From Oenanthe sinensis (taxonomy: Eukaryota; Streptophyta; Magnoliopsida; Apiales; Apiaceae): DNA of 64,000 nt. The stretch lies in the NCBI GenBank assembly GCA_028671895.1, contig JAPMAC010000231.1, forward strand, positions 7,962,001-8,026,000, given 5' to 3'. The translations under genes and the position numbers were made by a program. The notes under the pieces are model-generated. The model searched no databases and was not told the origin of the DNA. It was given only the letters and a program-made list of their open reading frames with translations. Shown one piece after another: positions 45,871 through 56,767 of this stretch (its first letter is position 1; every line of letters begins with the position of its first letter).

Positions 45871-48800
45871 GTTAAACATTTAACATACAAATTCCTAGAG
45901 GATAACTCAACTAACAACTAAGAACATAAATATGACATGTAAGAGCTTGTAAATAATAAACAAAAGTTCTGGTTTTATATTTAACAATTTTCCAGATTCA
46001 TACTTAAAAGATAAATACAAGATAGTTGTTCCTCTAGTACTGAACAAATATAACATAGTTTCTATCTTAGCCTATCTAAGACTTCAGTCTTCAGTGGTAT
46101 CAAATTCACCTTCTTCTAGATTAGAACTCTTGTGCACAGGTGTTCTGGGTACCTCTTCAGTTTCAGTCGGAGTTGCGGTTGACTCTCCATACAATCTTCT
46201 CTGTTGAGCCTTTGCTAGCTGAAACATGACTTCCTCTTCAATAGGATCTACTGTTTCTTTTTGTACATAATAAGGCTGTGTGGAATCTATCTTTGGCATT
46301 TGCCTGATGTAGGATTTGATGTTTCTGGATAAATAGTAGTTCCTTATTTTCTGTGCAGCATCTAGCTTGGCTTGTGACCTGAATCCTTTTGATCTCAGCA
46401 TCCTTTCAACTTAGATCATATACCTCACCGTATAGCCTTTCAATGACTCCTCGTCTAGCTTCATGATTTGATACAACTTGTTTGAGAAAAACCTCACTTC
46501 ATGAAGATCATATAAGATCTGAGGACTAGCCGCTGTTGCTATTTCTCTAAGTCTGTCCCTGAGAAGTTCATTTTCTTTTGAGCTTCTCTTTACTTTGTTT
46601 AACATACCCATATCACTGATAATGATCTCTTTCGGAAGAATTCTAGAGATACTCTGATTGTTCCATTCCTGTGAGTGTAGACCAGTATTTGCCAGTCTTC
46701 AAGAATGTGATCCACTAAGACAGTGATATAGTCAACTTCTTCCTTCAATGCCTTCATGAAGTTATCCAGATTTTTATTTGAATCTTCAAGACCCTTGATA
46801 ACTGAAAGCATTTGTCTGTCTTCAAAGGGACCTTGTTGAATTTTGTCTAGGACTTTCCTTGCTGCATCCCATCTGTCCCCTATCTTCATCTCTATATCTT
46901 CCTTCTTCTTCTTTAGTGCTAAGGCCCAAAGCTTCTGTTTTTCTAAGCTTGCCTCTCTTTCAGCTTGGGTTCTTTCCTTGACTAGAGCTTTTAAGTTTAA
47001 AGTTTTGGCATGGCTTGCCTTGATGTCTTCCTTCAGCTTCCTCATTGCCTCTTCATAGGCAGGATCATGCTCTTTTTCTTTTGGAAATAGAAATTCATCA
47101 TCAAAGACAGCTTCGTCTTCAGCTCTGCAGTAGTCAGGATTGAAACCTTGATATTCAGCACTTACTTCCTCAATGAATTGCTCTTGTTGATAGTACTGTT
47201 CCTCTGGAATATTCGATAGAAATTGATCTTCCTCAGAGTACAGTTTTTCTTTTCCTTTGCTAGTAGCCCATTCTTCTTCTTCAGCTACAGACTTTCCTTT
47301 ATCCCCCTTAGTTGAGGGATCCTCTACAGGTTTTGAAGCATCCAATGATTTACTGAGATTTGCAATTGCCAAGTAGACCTGCTTCATACCTTCATTAAGA
47401 TGTTCCATTCCATCATCTAACTTGTTGAATCTTGCTGATGAGATTTCTTCATTTAAACGAATTCTTTCGTTTAAATTTCTTTCCACATTATCAATTCTTT
47501 CATTTAAATTGGAAATCTCTTCCATGTCATCAGCAATCAACTTCTGAACATCCTGGATGTTTTGAGTTTTTAATATTATATTTGACTTGACATTATCAAC
47601 ATCCTTTCTTATGATTGACAGCTGTGCAGTTACAGAGGCAGACTTGATTTCTGCTTGTTCCTTCCCTTTGTTTATTTCAGTCTGAACAATCTGCATCTGT
47701 TTCTGGAGAGCTTCCATTTTTAACATGAGTTCACTGTGTGTGTGTGCACTCACCTCGCTTGCACTCCTGTTTGGACTATCACTACGTGCATGTGTATCGC
47801 TCAGTGTTTGCTCACATCACTCGTGTTTAGCTCCTTATCTCCTCCAGATCCTGATGCTGTACCTGTATATATAATAATAGCTTTTGAAGAGTCGAAATGC
47901 TCTTCTGATGCCTGTGAAGGCGCGTCCTCAACAAGATGAACTTTCATTGGCTCCGCTACTGACGTAGCTACTCCGTGAATGGAGTTCCATCTCCCTCTAT
48001 GGAGTGGTTGCCTCTCAAATCCACCAGTGGATTCGAGACCTTCTTTTAAAAGAACTGGATGTAAGAAATCCAGGGGGGTCACCACCTTAGACAATGTAGT
48101 GAGTGGCTCATTAGAGTCTGTGGTGCCCCTTAGTTCCACTGAGGGTAACTGATGCCGCACTGCATCGAAAATGTCATGGTCCACAACATAGGTGGCATCC
48201 GACGAGTTTTTATCAAAAACATTTTCTTCAAGAAAAGTGCCCTCATGTGATTCTGTTTCTGCAAGTGGAGGTCCTGCTATTGTGAGAGCTAGCAGTGTGC
48301 TAGGATCTGAATCTGAATCACCCGTTTCATCAAGTGTATCTAGAGATTTTTGGATAGCTGTTTCAAAATCCATATCCCACTGTGAGGAAATGGATGAATC
48401 TGCAGTTGTCTCAGGTTCTGATCTTGATCTTTTAGTAGGTGGAGACAAAGCTGCGGGTTCACTTGCACTTACAATTCTCCCCCTAACTTTTCTAACAGGT
48501 TTCTTCCTTTTACGAATATGACTGATTGAGGATGGTGAAGGAGAAACTGTTTGTGGCTCTAAATCAGCCTGGGTTTGAACCTGTGTGTTTTCAGGTTCAT
48601 GGCCAATGTCCTGAAGTGAAAAACCACAATCATAGTCCGCCACAGATAAATCTAAAAGAGCAGTAGTTATATTTATAGGTAGGAAATTAGAAGCTAAGGT
48701 TTGAGATATTACCTGTTGTTCTTCAGCTTCTTGTTCAGCATGTTGTGCAGCTTCAAGTAGTAGTTGCACTGACTCAGTTTCCATTGGCACTTCCTCTGTT

Positions 48801-49439
48801 TCTTGTTCTGGTACTTGCTGAGCCTGTTCTGGGTTGGCAATTTGATCCAATATCTGACCCATGTAGTTTGTCCTCACCACTGGCACATTTTCAAATCTGG
48901 GATTGTTGTTGAGCCTTGCAAACAGAGCATTCTGTGTGGATGGAGATGTTTGTGCTGGACTGTTCTGAAATAAGGCTTTATCTTCATCCAACAACAAGTC
49001 ATTCATGAACAACATTAGGAACCTTGGATAGTAGACTTGTACATACTGTTCCCTGTGTTCTGGCTTTCCCATTTTCCTGATTATTTCTTTTAGCACCAAC
49101 TTCCCAAAATTTATTCTTCGATTGTGAGCCACTGAAAATCCTATGATTTGCAACAAAGAAGAAATATTGTTGAAGTCACTACGCCATAAGTGCTCATAGG
49201 CAATGCTCTCTGATGTTGCCTTATGTGCCAAATGGTGTTGCCTTAGACCTGAAATCGAAAAAGGCAACACTTTTTGAGTGTTGCATCTGCGGCCATTGCC
49301 TTTGACCTCTAATGCAACGCTTTTGTTGTGTAATGCAACACCGCTGAAAGTATTGCATATTGGTCATAATGCAACACCACCAGGGTATAAATGCAACAAA
49401 ATTTAGTGTTGCTTTAAATGTGAAGCTGAAACAAATGTG

Positions 49440-49660
49440 GGCCAGGTCAGCAGTAGGGCCCACTAGTGCCACGTCAGCAGTGGGGCCCAACAATGCCACG
49501 TCAGTAGTGGGGCCCACATGCCACGTCAGCAATGGGGTCCGTTTTGCCACGTCAGCAATGGGTCCCACCAGTGCCACGTCAGCGGTGAGCCCATTTTTGC
49601 CACGTCAGCAGTGGGGCCCAACAGTGCCACGTCAGCAGTGGATCCAATTTGCCACGTCAG
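49440..49660 (+). repeat. CACTA left subterminal array
   Basis: About eight units of 25-32 bp with the core TGCCACGTCAGCAGTGGG plus GCCCA-type spacers. The GTGGGGCCCAC parts are palindromic. Probably binding sites for the TNPA-like protein, by analogy with En/Spm. Confidence 0.88.
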
Positions 49661-49999
49661 TAGACCTTATGCAACACTTTTATGCTATAATGCAACACTA
49701 AATTGAAAGCCTTTAGCAACACTAAATTTGGAAAATGCAACAGGTAAAATTGACATTTGCAACAGTCTATTATAATATATTACAATACCAAATATTCCTA
49801 ATGCAATACTAATAAAAGCAAAAGGCAACACTTTCAATAAAATTTTTACGATAACCTATTTGTACATACATCAATCCCATAAACAGACCAAGGGACATAA
49901 CACCATATCCAATAACCAAGCAATCAATCCCATAAACATCCAATATGCCTAAACAACCAACCAATTCTCCCAAAACAACCAACTATGACAGATCATTAA

Positions 50000-50325
50000 C
50001 TACCAAAATAAGCTACCAAAAGTACCAAAATAAACTAACAATATTAACAGATCTGCAGCCTTGAGTAACAGGATTGCCGCCATGAGTAACAGGAGTACTG
50101 CTGTCATCTTGATCACTTGACATGGTAGCACAAAAGTCTCCAATGTCGAATTTGAGCTCAGGGTTAGCCTCTTGAAGTTACTTGAGAACCCATGCATTGT
50201 TCTCCTGCACTTTCCTATTCATCCTGGCTTCAAATTCACTCTCGATATCTTGCCTGATCCTTACAGCCAACTCATGTTTATAGCTGTCTGTAGACCCAGA
50301 TGTAGTTGATTTCAGATGAGAGTTT
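50000..50325 (-). pseudogene. C-terminal exon of CACTA Transposase_24-like protein
   Basis: The minus frame reads DSYKHELAVRIRQDIESEFE, then MNRKVQENNAWVLK, a stop, and then LQEANPELKFDIGDFCATMS. This matches the C-terminal pattern of the plant Ptta/En/Spm-associated protein (Transposase_24, PF03004). One in-frame stop interrupts it. It is the only CACTA-own coding recognised, and it lies directly downstream of the captured transporter exons. Confidence 0.65.
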
Positions 50326-50529
50326 TACCTCACATTCCCACTAGCAAACACTATAAATAAAAGCCAATAGCATTATCAGAATAAAAGCACACAAATTAAT
50401 CCAGAGCATCAATCCGAACATTAAAAAAAAAATATAAGAATGACACGAGGAAAATTAAAACCAAAACCACACGAGGCAGCATGAATCTTAAATGACATAT
50501 GATTATGTATGTAAATTTACAGTTTTCAC

Positions 50530-51596
50530 CTTTTCTGCTTTCGACACCTTGACAACGGGCAGAGAAGTCAATTGTTTCTCTTACTGTCATCTCAGGAGTA
50601 TGCAAGTCATATTGGCTTATATAATTAAGGTGATATCTTCTGAGAATTGAGATCTCCTAACTTGGACTCATTGTAAGAAACTTCCCCGCCTACCTGAATA
50701 AGATACAGTATCAAAATTGCTCAGACTGCATATATACCATTAACCAATAATTAAGCTTTCTATAGATACATTATTAGTTTTCCTTGTTTGCACAGTTCTG
50801 CAAGCCAGTTTTGATATATTATTTTTAGTTTGTCACTAGTTATGTCTCACTTTATCTGCAGCTTTTAGGCTTTAGTAATATATATCAATAGTTTACGAGG
50901 AAATTTTTTTAAAGAAAAGGAGACCTTTAAAGATTTGTCTAGTTTTCCTGCCAAAGCCTTTGGCAGCGTAGTCTTTCCACATCCCGATGGTCCGAGCAAT
51001 AGGGTCATCCTGTAATATTATATTTATTATCTCCCCGTTTCACTGCATTTAAGTACTCATAGAAAATAAATGTGTGTGCTGATTATCTCTGACATGTAAC
51101 ACTCTTCGAAAAATTTCAAATACTGCTACATCTAATAGAGAATAAACTGTAACTTTATGATTAGTTTCTGAGCCTTGAAGGTTTGATAATGCCACTGATT
51201 TCTTTTATGATCCCAACCTTCGCTTCTGGTGATTTGTAGTAAGGGATCTGTGCAAATACATGAAAAAACAAGACTTGAAATTTGTCACGTATTTTAATAA
51301 AAAATTTTAATGAAATGAGAGGATGTCCTTTTCTTTCTTCGACAAAGATTAATCGTATAGCTTTAAATACACAGTCACGCAGTCTGTTGAAGCTTGAACT
51401 CTTAGATTTCATGTTACCAAGAGACGAAGTGCATACGAGAATAAAGAATCAGTTCACTTACAGCGAAAATTCTTTTAAAAGAGTTCCATAGTGTGGGGAG
51501 AGGCTCTCCCTGGACCACCTCAGATTTTGCTTCAACACATAGATTCTTGTATCTCACCTCCACTGTTGGCAATTTTATGCCAACCCTGCATCATCA
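50530..51596 (-). pseudogene. Captured exons of a PDR-type (ABCG) ABC transporter
   Basis: Four pieces lie in the natural order of a full-size ABCG transporter N-terminal half, still separated by intron-like DNA. Piece 1 (about 51440-51596) has VGIKLPTVEVRYKNL and GEPLPTLWNSFK. Piece 2 (about 51170-51250) has EISGIIKPSRL. Piece 3 (about 50920-51012) has MTLLLGPSGCGKTT, a Walker A motif. Piece 4 (about 50530-50697) has ISQYDLHTPEMTVRETIDFS, the PDR signature region. The walker lysine is kept, but piece 4 has a one-base shift before LNYISQ, and no second half, Walker B or membrane part is present. It must derive from a host gene, caught with its introns at DNA level. A protein product with transport function is impossible. 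Confidence 0.85.
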
Positions 51597-53299
51597 TTAT
51601 AAAAAGGAAGAATCTTAATTTATATTTTATATTTAGAAAAATAAAGAATTCAACTTTGTTTTCCTATTTCATCTGAAGTCTACTCACTCGATTTTCATTT
51701 TATCTGCCCCAGTTGAGCTCATTATTCCATTCATTTATTGTCAAAATTATAATCACTTCATTACATCTTCTATGACTTATATGCAAGGAATCTGTTAAAT
51801 TTATAGATTTAATTTTAGGTGAATCGTAAACAGTCATGGGATCGGTTAGTACGTTGAAGCATTGAAATGAGTAGCTAGAGCACGTATACCATGCCCCCTG
51901 CATGCTAGTGACAGAACAAGGATTCAAAATGTTCCAGGATTCATTTCATTTCATCATACTTATTAAGGAAGACCTCTATTACAAGTAATTAACCAAACAA
52001 TATGCATTGAAATAAGTAGAGCACGAGCACATATAATTAGTAGAGAAGGTAGGCAAATAAGTTAATTACTTGTCCATGCATTAATTTACATACATAATTG
52101 AGAAAAGCAAACACTACACAATCAATAAAATTATGTATGTAAATTTATCAAGAACATATGATTCCAAACTTTTATTACTATGGTAAGCAGCAACCAAAAG
52201 CTTCTACATATATAAAATACAAGGTAGTTAAAGTGGAACATGGGTGAGTCTAAAGCAGAAATACAACTATTTCTACATAGCAGTCATTTTTAAAACTAAT
52301 ACAGTAATATAACACATGGTTGGTCGGGTAACAAAAAATTGAAAAGAAAGAGAGAATGTAAACATTTAATGTCTAAGATATGGAATACAGGAGCCCTACA
52401 TATAGAAGAATGTAGCAGATGAAAACATTATTATTTTTTCTTTAATTTAAAAATTATCCTTGATTTCTCTTAATACCAAATTTTGCAGAGAAGATAACAT
52501 ACACACACATGTGTCTGGATAGAAAAATCCAGAAAAGGACAAAGTGAGATACTCCAAAAACCATGGAAACAACCTCATTTAAACCTTCACCATCAACATC
52601 TTCCAACCTAAAGCATCAACAAAAAACCCCCCCAAATTCATAACATACATTAATTTGAAACCCTAATTACCTACAAAAGTTTAAAAAAACCTTAATTAAA
52701 ACATTTAAGCACAAAAATGAAAGAAAAACAAGAGATAAACCAGAGATAAGCTCCTATTTACTCCGATTTACTCCGATATAACCCGATCTAATCCGACTTG
52801 GAGTCGATTTAACCAAAGATGTGCTACTACTTGGATTTATTTATGAAGGAGATGAAATTTGGAGATGTGAGATGTGAGATGAGATGGAGATGGAGAAATG
52901 AAATGAGATTGAGATGGAGATGGAGATGTGTGTTTTGGGAAGGGGGAATGAGATGAGGTCGCTGCGTTTTGGGGGGGAAATGAAATGTAGTTGGCTGTGT
53001 CTTTTTTTTTTAACAAGTACCAATCACCAAGTAAAAAACAGCTAGGGTGCATTTGAATTTTTTATTGTTATTTTTTTAAAACAAATTATAATAATTTCAA
53101 CTTTTTTATTATTAAATTAATATTATAAATATTTCAACATTACTAAAATTGTAAGATATTCACATCCGTATATTTTAATAGTTGCACATATTTTCAGAAA
53201 ACAAAAATCGAACCAAGATTTGGGACAAGACTAATATTTTTTACTATTATAAAATCAAACCAAATAAATTTTGAAATTTTTTAAGAAATTAATACTTTA
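51597..53299. other. CACTA interior without recognised coding
   Basis: AT-rich sequence. A GAGATG-type microsatellite (GGAGATGGAGATG and variants) occupies about 52843-52940, and CCGATNTAACCCGAT-type short repeats lie near 52760-52810. This may include the 5' leader of any chimeric transcript, but no promoter can be named. Confidence 0.5.
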
Positions 53300-54575
53300 C
53301 TAAATTCATTAGATATTAAACTCCGCAAGGTTAGATCGTCAAATTTTATTTTTTTTAAAAAATGGGTTCATCATTCGGGACAAGACAAGTTAAAAGGAAT
53401 GTTTAAAAATATAAAATCAGCATTCAACATTCTGCACTACTAAAATATTCAGATAATAACATCCGTACGGTTGGATCGTCGAAAAAGAAATTTAAAAAAA
53501 TAAATTCAGCATTCAGCACAACACTAGTTATAGATAACGTCTAGTTTGACCGGTTTGACTAGTATAAAATCACATAGAATAAAACTGAAAATTTTTAAAA
53601 AAACATTGGCACTACTAAAATAGTCAGATATTAACATCCGTACGGTTGGATCGTCGAAAAAGAAATTTAAAAAAATAGATTCAGTATTCAGCACAACACT
53701 AGTTATAGAGAACGTCTAGTTTGACCGGTTTGACTAGTATAAAATCATATAAAATAAAACTGAATTTTGTAAAAAACAAATTGGCACCACTAAAATAGTC
53801 AGATATTAACATCTGTACGGTTGATTCGTCGAAAAAGAAATTTAAAAAAATAGATTCAGCATTCAGCACAATCCTAGTTATAGAGAACGTCTAGTTTGAC
53901 CGGTTTGACTAGTATAAAATCACATAGAATAAAACTAAAATTTTTTTAAAAAAAATTGGCACCACTAAAATAGTCAGATATTAACATCCGTACGGTTGGA
54001 TCGTCGGAAAAGAAATTAAAAAAAATAAATTCAGCATTCAGCACAACACTAGTTATAGAGAAAGTCTAGTTTGACCAGTTTGACTAGTATAAAATCACAT
54101 AGAATAAAACTGAAATTTTTTTAAAAAAAATTGGCATTACTAAAATAGTCAGATATTAACATCCGTACGGTTGGATCATCGGAAAAGAAATTTAAAAAAA
54201 TAAATTCAGCATTCAGCACAACACTAGTTATAGAGAAAGTCTAGTTTGACTGGTTTGACTAGTATAAAATCACATAGAATAAAACTGAAATTTTTTTAAA
54301 AAAAATTAGCACCACTAAAATAGTCATATATTAACATCCGTACAATTGGATCGTCAAAAATAAATTTTAAAAAATTGATTCAGCAATCAGCACAACACTA
54401 GTTATAGAGAAAGTCTAGTTTGACCGGTTTGACTAGTATAAAATCACATGAAATAAAACTGAATTTTTTTAAAAAAAATTTAGCACCACTAAAATAGTCA
54501 GATATTAACATCCGTACGGTTGGATCGTCGAAAATAAATTTTAAAAAATTGATTCAGCAATCGGGTTATACTAAT
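53300..54575. repeat. 175-bp tandem array in the CACTA element
   Basis: Seven regular copies plus a degraded one on the left. The anchor ATCCGTACGGTTGGATCGTC recurs at 53461, 53636, 53811, 53986, 54161, 54336 and 54510. Each unit also holds ACTAGTTATAGAGAA, GTCTAGTTTGACCGGTTTGA and an A-rich tract. The regular spacing and few differences indicate recent tandem growth. Confidence 0.93.
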
Positions 54576-54664
54576 TATTATATAAAGACTAGAAAATACA
54601 AAGGCAACACTAAACAACCAAATGCAACGCTACCATATTAAATGCAATGCTTGTGATGGGGACC

Positions 54665-54900
54665 ACATGCCATGTCAGCATGGGAACGTCAGCAGATGTG
54701 GGCCCCACAACTGCCACGTCAGCGTGGGTCCCACTGCCACGTCAGCAGTGGTGGGCCCCACACTGCCACGTCAGCATGGGCCCCACTGCCACGTCAGCAG
54801 TGGTGGGCCCCCACTGCCACGTCAGTATGGGTCCCACTGCCACGTCAGCGTGGGTCCCACTGCCACGTCAGCCGTGGTGGGCCCCCCACTGCCACATCAC
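54665..54900 (+). repeat. CACTA right subterminal array
   Basis: About nine units with CACTGCCACGTCAGC cores and GTGGGNCCC spacers. The GCCACGTCAGC core is written on the same strand as in the left array, not inverted. Confidence 0.88.
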
Positions 54901-55568
54901 TAATTATTAAAAAAAAATTAGCTAATGCAACACCATTCGTTAGTGTTGCATTCACTGCAACACCGTGAGTAATATGCAACACGAAGTTTTATCTAAAGCA
55001 ATACTATTTTAGCAGTGTTGCAAAAGACCCAAAAATTCAGAGCTACCGCAACGTTTTCAGTGCAACGCTTTCTAAAAAGCATTGCCTATGAGCACTTATG
55101 GCGTAGTGAGTGGCTCTTCGTTGTAGGTGCAAACACTTTAGCCAGTGTGTCGAAGAAATAATCCCACTCATGCACTAGCTTAGACTTTGTCAGTCTTACC
55201 AAGTTGATTTCACCCTAATACTGTATAGCAGTAAAGAACTCAAGAATTTCTGGAATAGTAGGTGGGTCAACAAAGTTGTCCAAGGGGAATTGCAGAATTC
55301 TATTCACGTCATCTTCAGTTATCATATATTCATGTTCCCCAATTTTGAATGAGAATTGCACTCTGGCTTCAGTTGATCTATTTCTAGCAGTGCTGTATAA
55401 AGCCCTTAATGCTAGAATCTGTAATGGAGCGTCTAGGGTAATGGTAGTCCTAACCAAAGAGTGTTCGTTCATGAAAATAATCCAGGGTCTAAACTTTGCT
55501 ACTGTACAAATCTCCGGATTAAAAAATCCGACAAAATTAGTCTTAACAATCTCGCAAAAACCAGCCAA

Positions 55569-56767
55569 ATTTTTTTTGATAAATTACAATTAATAAATTA
55601 CAAAGTTGCAATAAAACAGTAAAATCAAATTACAAGTACAAAAATTGAAAATTACACAGTAAACTTAAAAATCCTAACTAACAAACCACAGACCCATTCG
55701 ATTTTTACACAAGATCAATAAACTCAGTCCTTAATCACCACTAGTTCAAGAAAAATGATTCTTCAAACCCTCAACCCAGTCAACTCAGTTAACTCGGTTT
55801 CAATCTCACGAAAATTGGGCAGTATAACGTTTGTAAGAGATGATTAAATACCAAACCAGCAAGTGTAAGCACTTGTAATAATCTAACATGCAACTCCAAA
55901 TAGTTAAAGGGATCGAAAATCACAAGTTTTTGACTCTGTGTGTGTGTATCGCGGGTGTGTATGTGTGTCTAATATTCAAACTCAATATGACTTAATAAGA
56001 AATGACAAAAGCTCTCGGTATGACTTATTAATGAGTCATACCGAGATTTTGTTTGTTTAAAAACAAAATGCAGTTGGTATGACTTGTTAATGAGTCATAC
56101 CGAGATTTTATTTTTAATTAAAACTAAAATCTAGTCGGTATGACTTATTAATGAGTCATACCGAGATTTTATTTTTAATTAAAACTAAAATCTAGTCGGT
56201 ATGACTTATTAATGAGTCATACCGAGATTTTATTTTTAATTAAAATTAAAATCCAATCGGTATGACTTAGATTAGAAGTCATGCTGAGAGAGAATATATA
56301 TATATATATACACATTAATTATTTCTAAAATCGAAATAATATATTGAAAATTTTATTCGACTTTTAGATTTAATTAATTAATTAGAAAAGTAAAAAAAAC
56401 TAAATTATTAAGGACATATAATAATTATTTATATTATCAATTGTTCTAATTAATTTAGGAATTAAATTAACTCAATCCTTGAATTAATTTAATGAATAAA
56501 TTAATTATTGATTAATAACATAATTATTATTAATGTACAATAATAATTAGAAAAACAAATAAATAAATACATAATATGCTTAACTTAAATTAAAAGTACT
56601 TATGCTATAATTGAAATAATTATCTATTAAGAAAATTTATTAAATTTTGAGATAATTTTCCAAAAATTCATAAGCTCTTAGGACTTTATTAATTCAAGTC
56701 TCATAAATTCTTTAAATATTATCATTTAATATTTATGAGCTTTAAATTAATTCCTAGCAACCAAAAA
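55569..56767. other. Sirevirus B spacer between pol and env-like ORF
   Basis: About 1.2 kb without coding. It contains the palindrome row at 56014-56288, a short TATA repeat near 56292, and otherwise AT-rich DNA. Confidence 0.6.
56014..56288. repeat. Row of palindromes made of the LTR repeat unit
   Basis: Five units about 61 bp apart (starts 56014, 56074, 56135, 56196, 56257). In the first four, CTCGGTATGACTTATTA meets its inverse TAATGAGTCATACCGAG, forming a roughly 32-base near-perfect palindrome. The fifth is degraded. The spacers (ATTTTATTTTTAATTAAAAC) are also near self-complementary. The half-site CGGTATGACT is the LTR B repeat unit. Confidence 0.9.

Larger units (their letters stand above)
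49177..55108 (-). mobile_element. CACTA (En/Spm) transposon with captured host-gene exons (Pack-CACTA)
   Basis: It has perfect 30-bp terminal inverted repeats beginning CACTACGCCATAAGTG (49177-49206 and 55079-55108) and a 3-bp TSD AGT on both sides (49174-49176, 55109-55111). In minus orientation it holds a 175-bp tandem array, an AT-rich stretch, exons of a PDR-type ABC transporter (51596-50530), and the last exon of a CACTA-type Transposase_24-like protein (about 50325-50000). GCCACGTCAGC arrays lie near both ends. There is no TNP2-type transposase, so it must move with proteins made elsewhere. The perfect TIRs suggest recent movement. Confidence 0.93.
46084..55568 (-). pseudogene. Sirevirus B env-like ORF, split by a CACTA element
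   Basis: Minus-strand coding runs from 55568 to 55112, is cut by the CACTA element (49177-55108 plus 3-bp TSD), and resumes at 49176 with FNNISSLLQIIGF in the expected frame. It continues to 47801, then shifts frame into 47753-46599 (a long coiled coil rich in Glu and Lys, with repeated LNERI motifs), shifts again near 46600, and has one in-frame stop at about 46411 before the end at 46084. Proline/Glu/Ser-rich low-complexity stretches fill the middle. It lies downstream of pol in the same sense, where Sireviruses carry an env-like gene. I could not see a clear signal peptide or membrane segment, so env-like refers to position and layout only. At least two frameshifts and one stop make it inactive. 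Confidence 0.7.

Noticed and set aside
54622..54968. Three overlapping plus frames with repeated CHVS/ATSA-type products, and similar ones at 49360-49706
   Set aside because: They are read-through of the GC-rich CACTA subterminal repeats, with no conserved domain.
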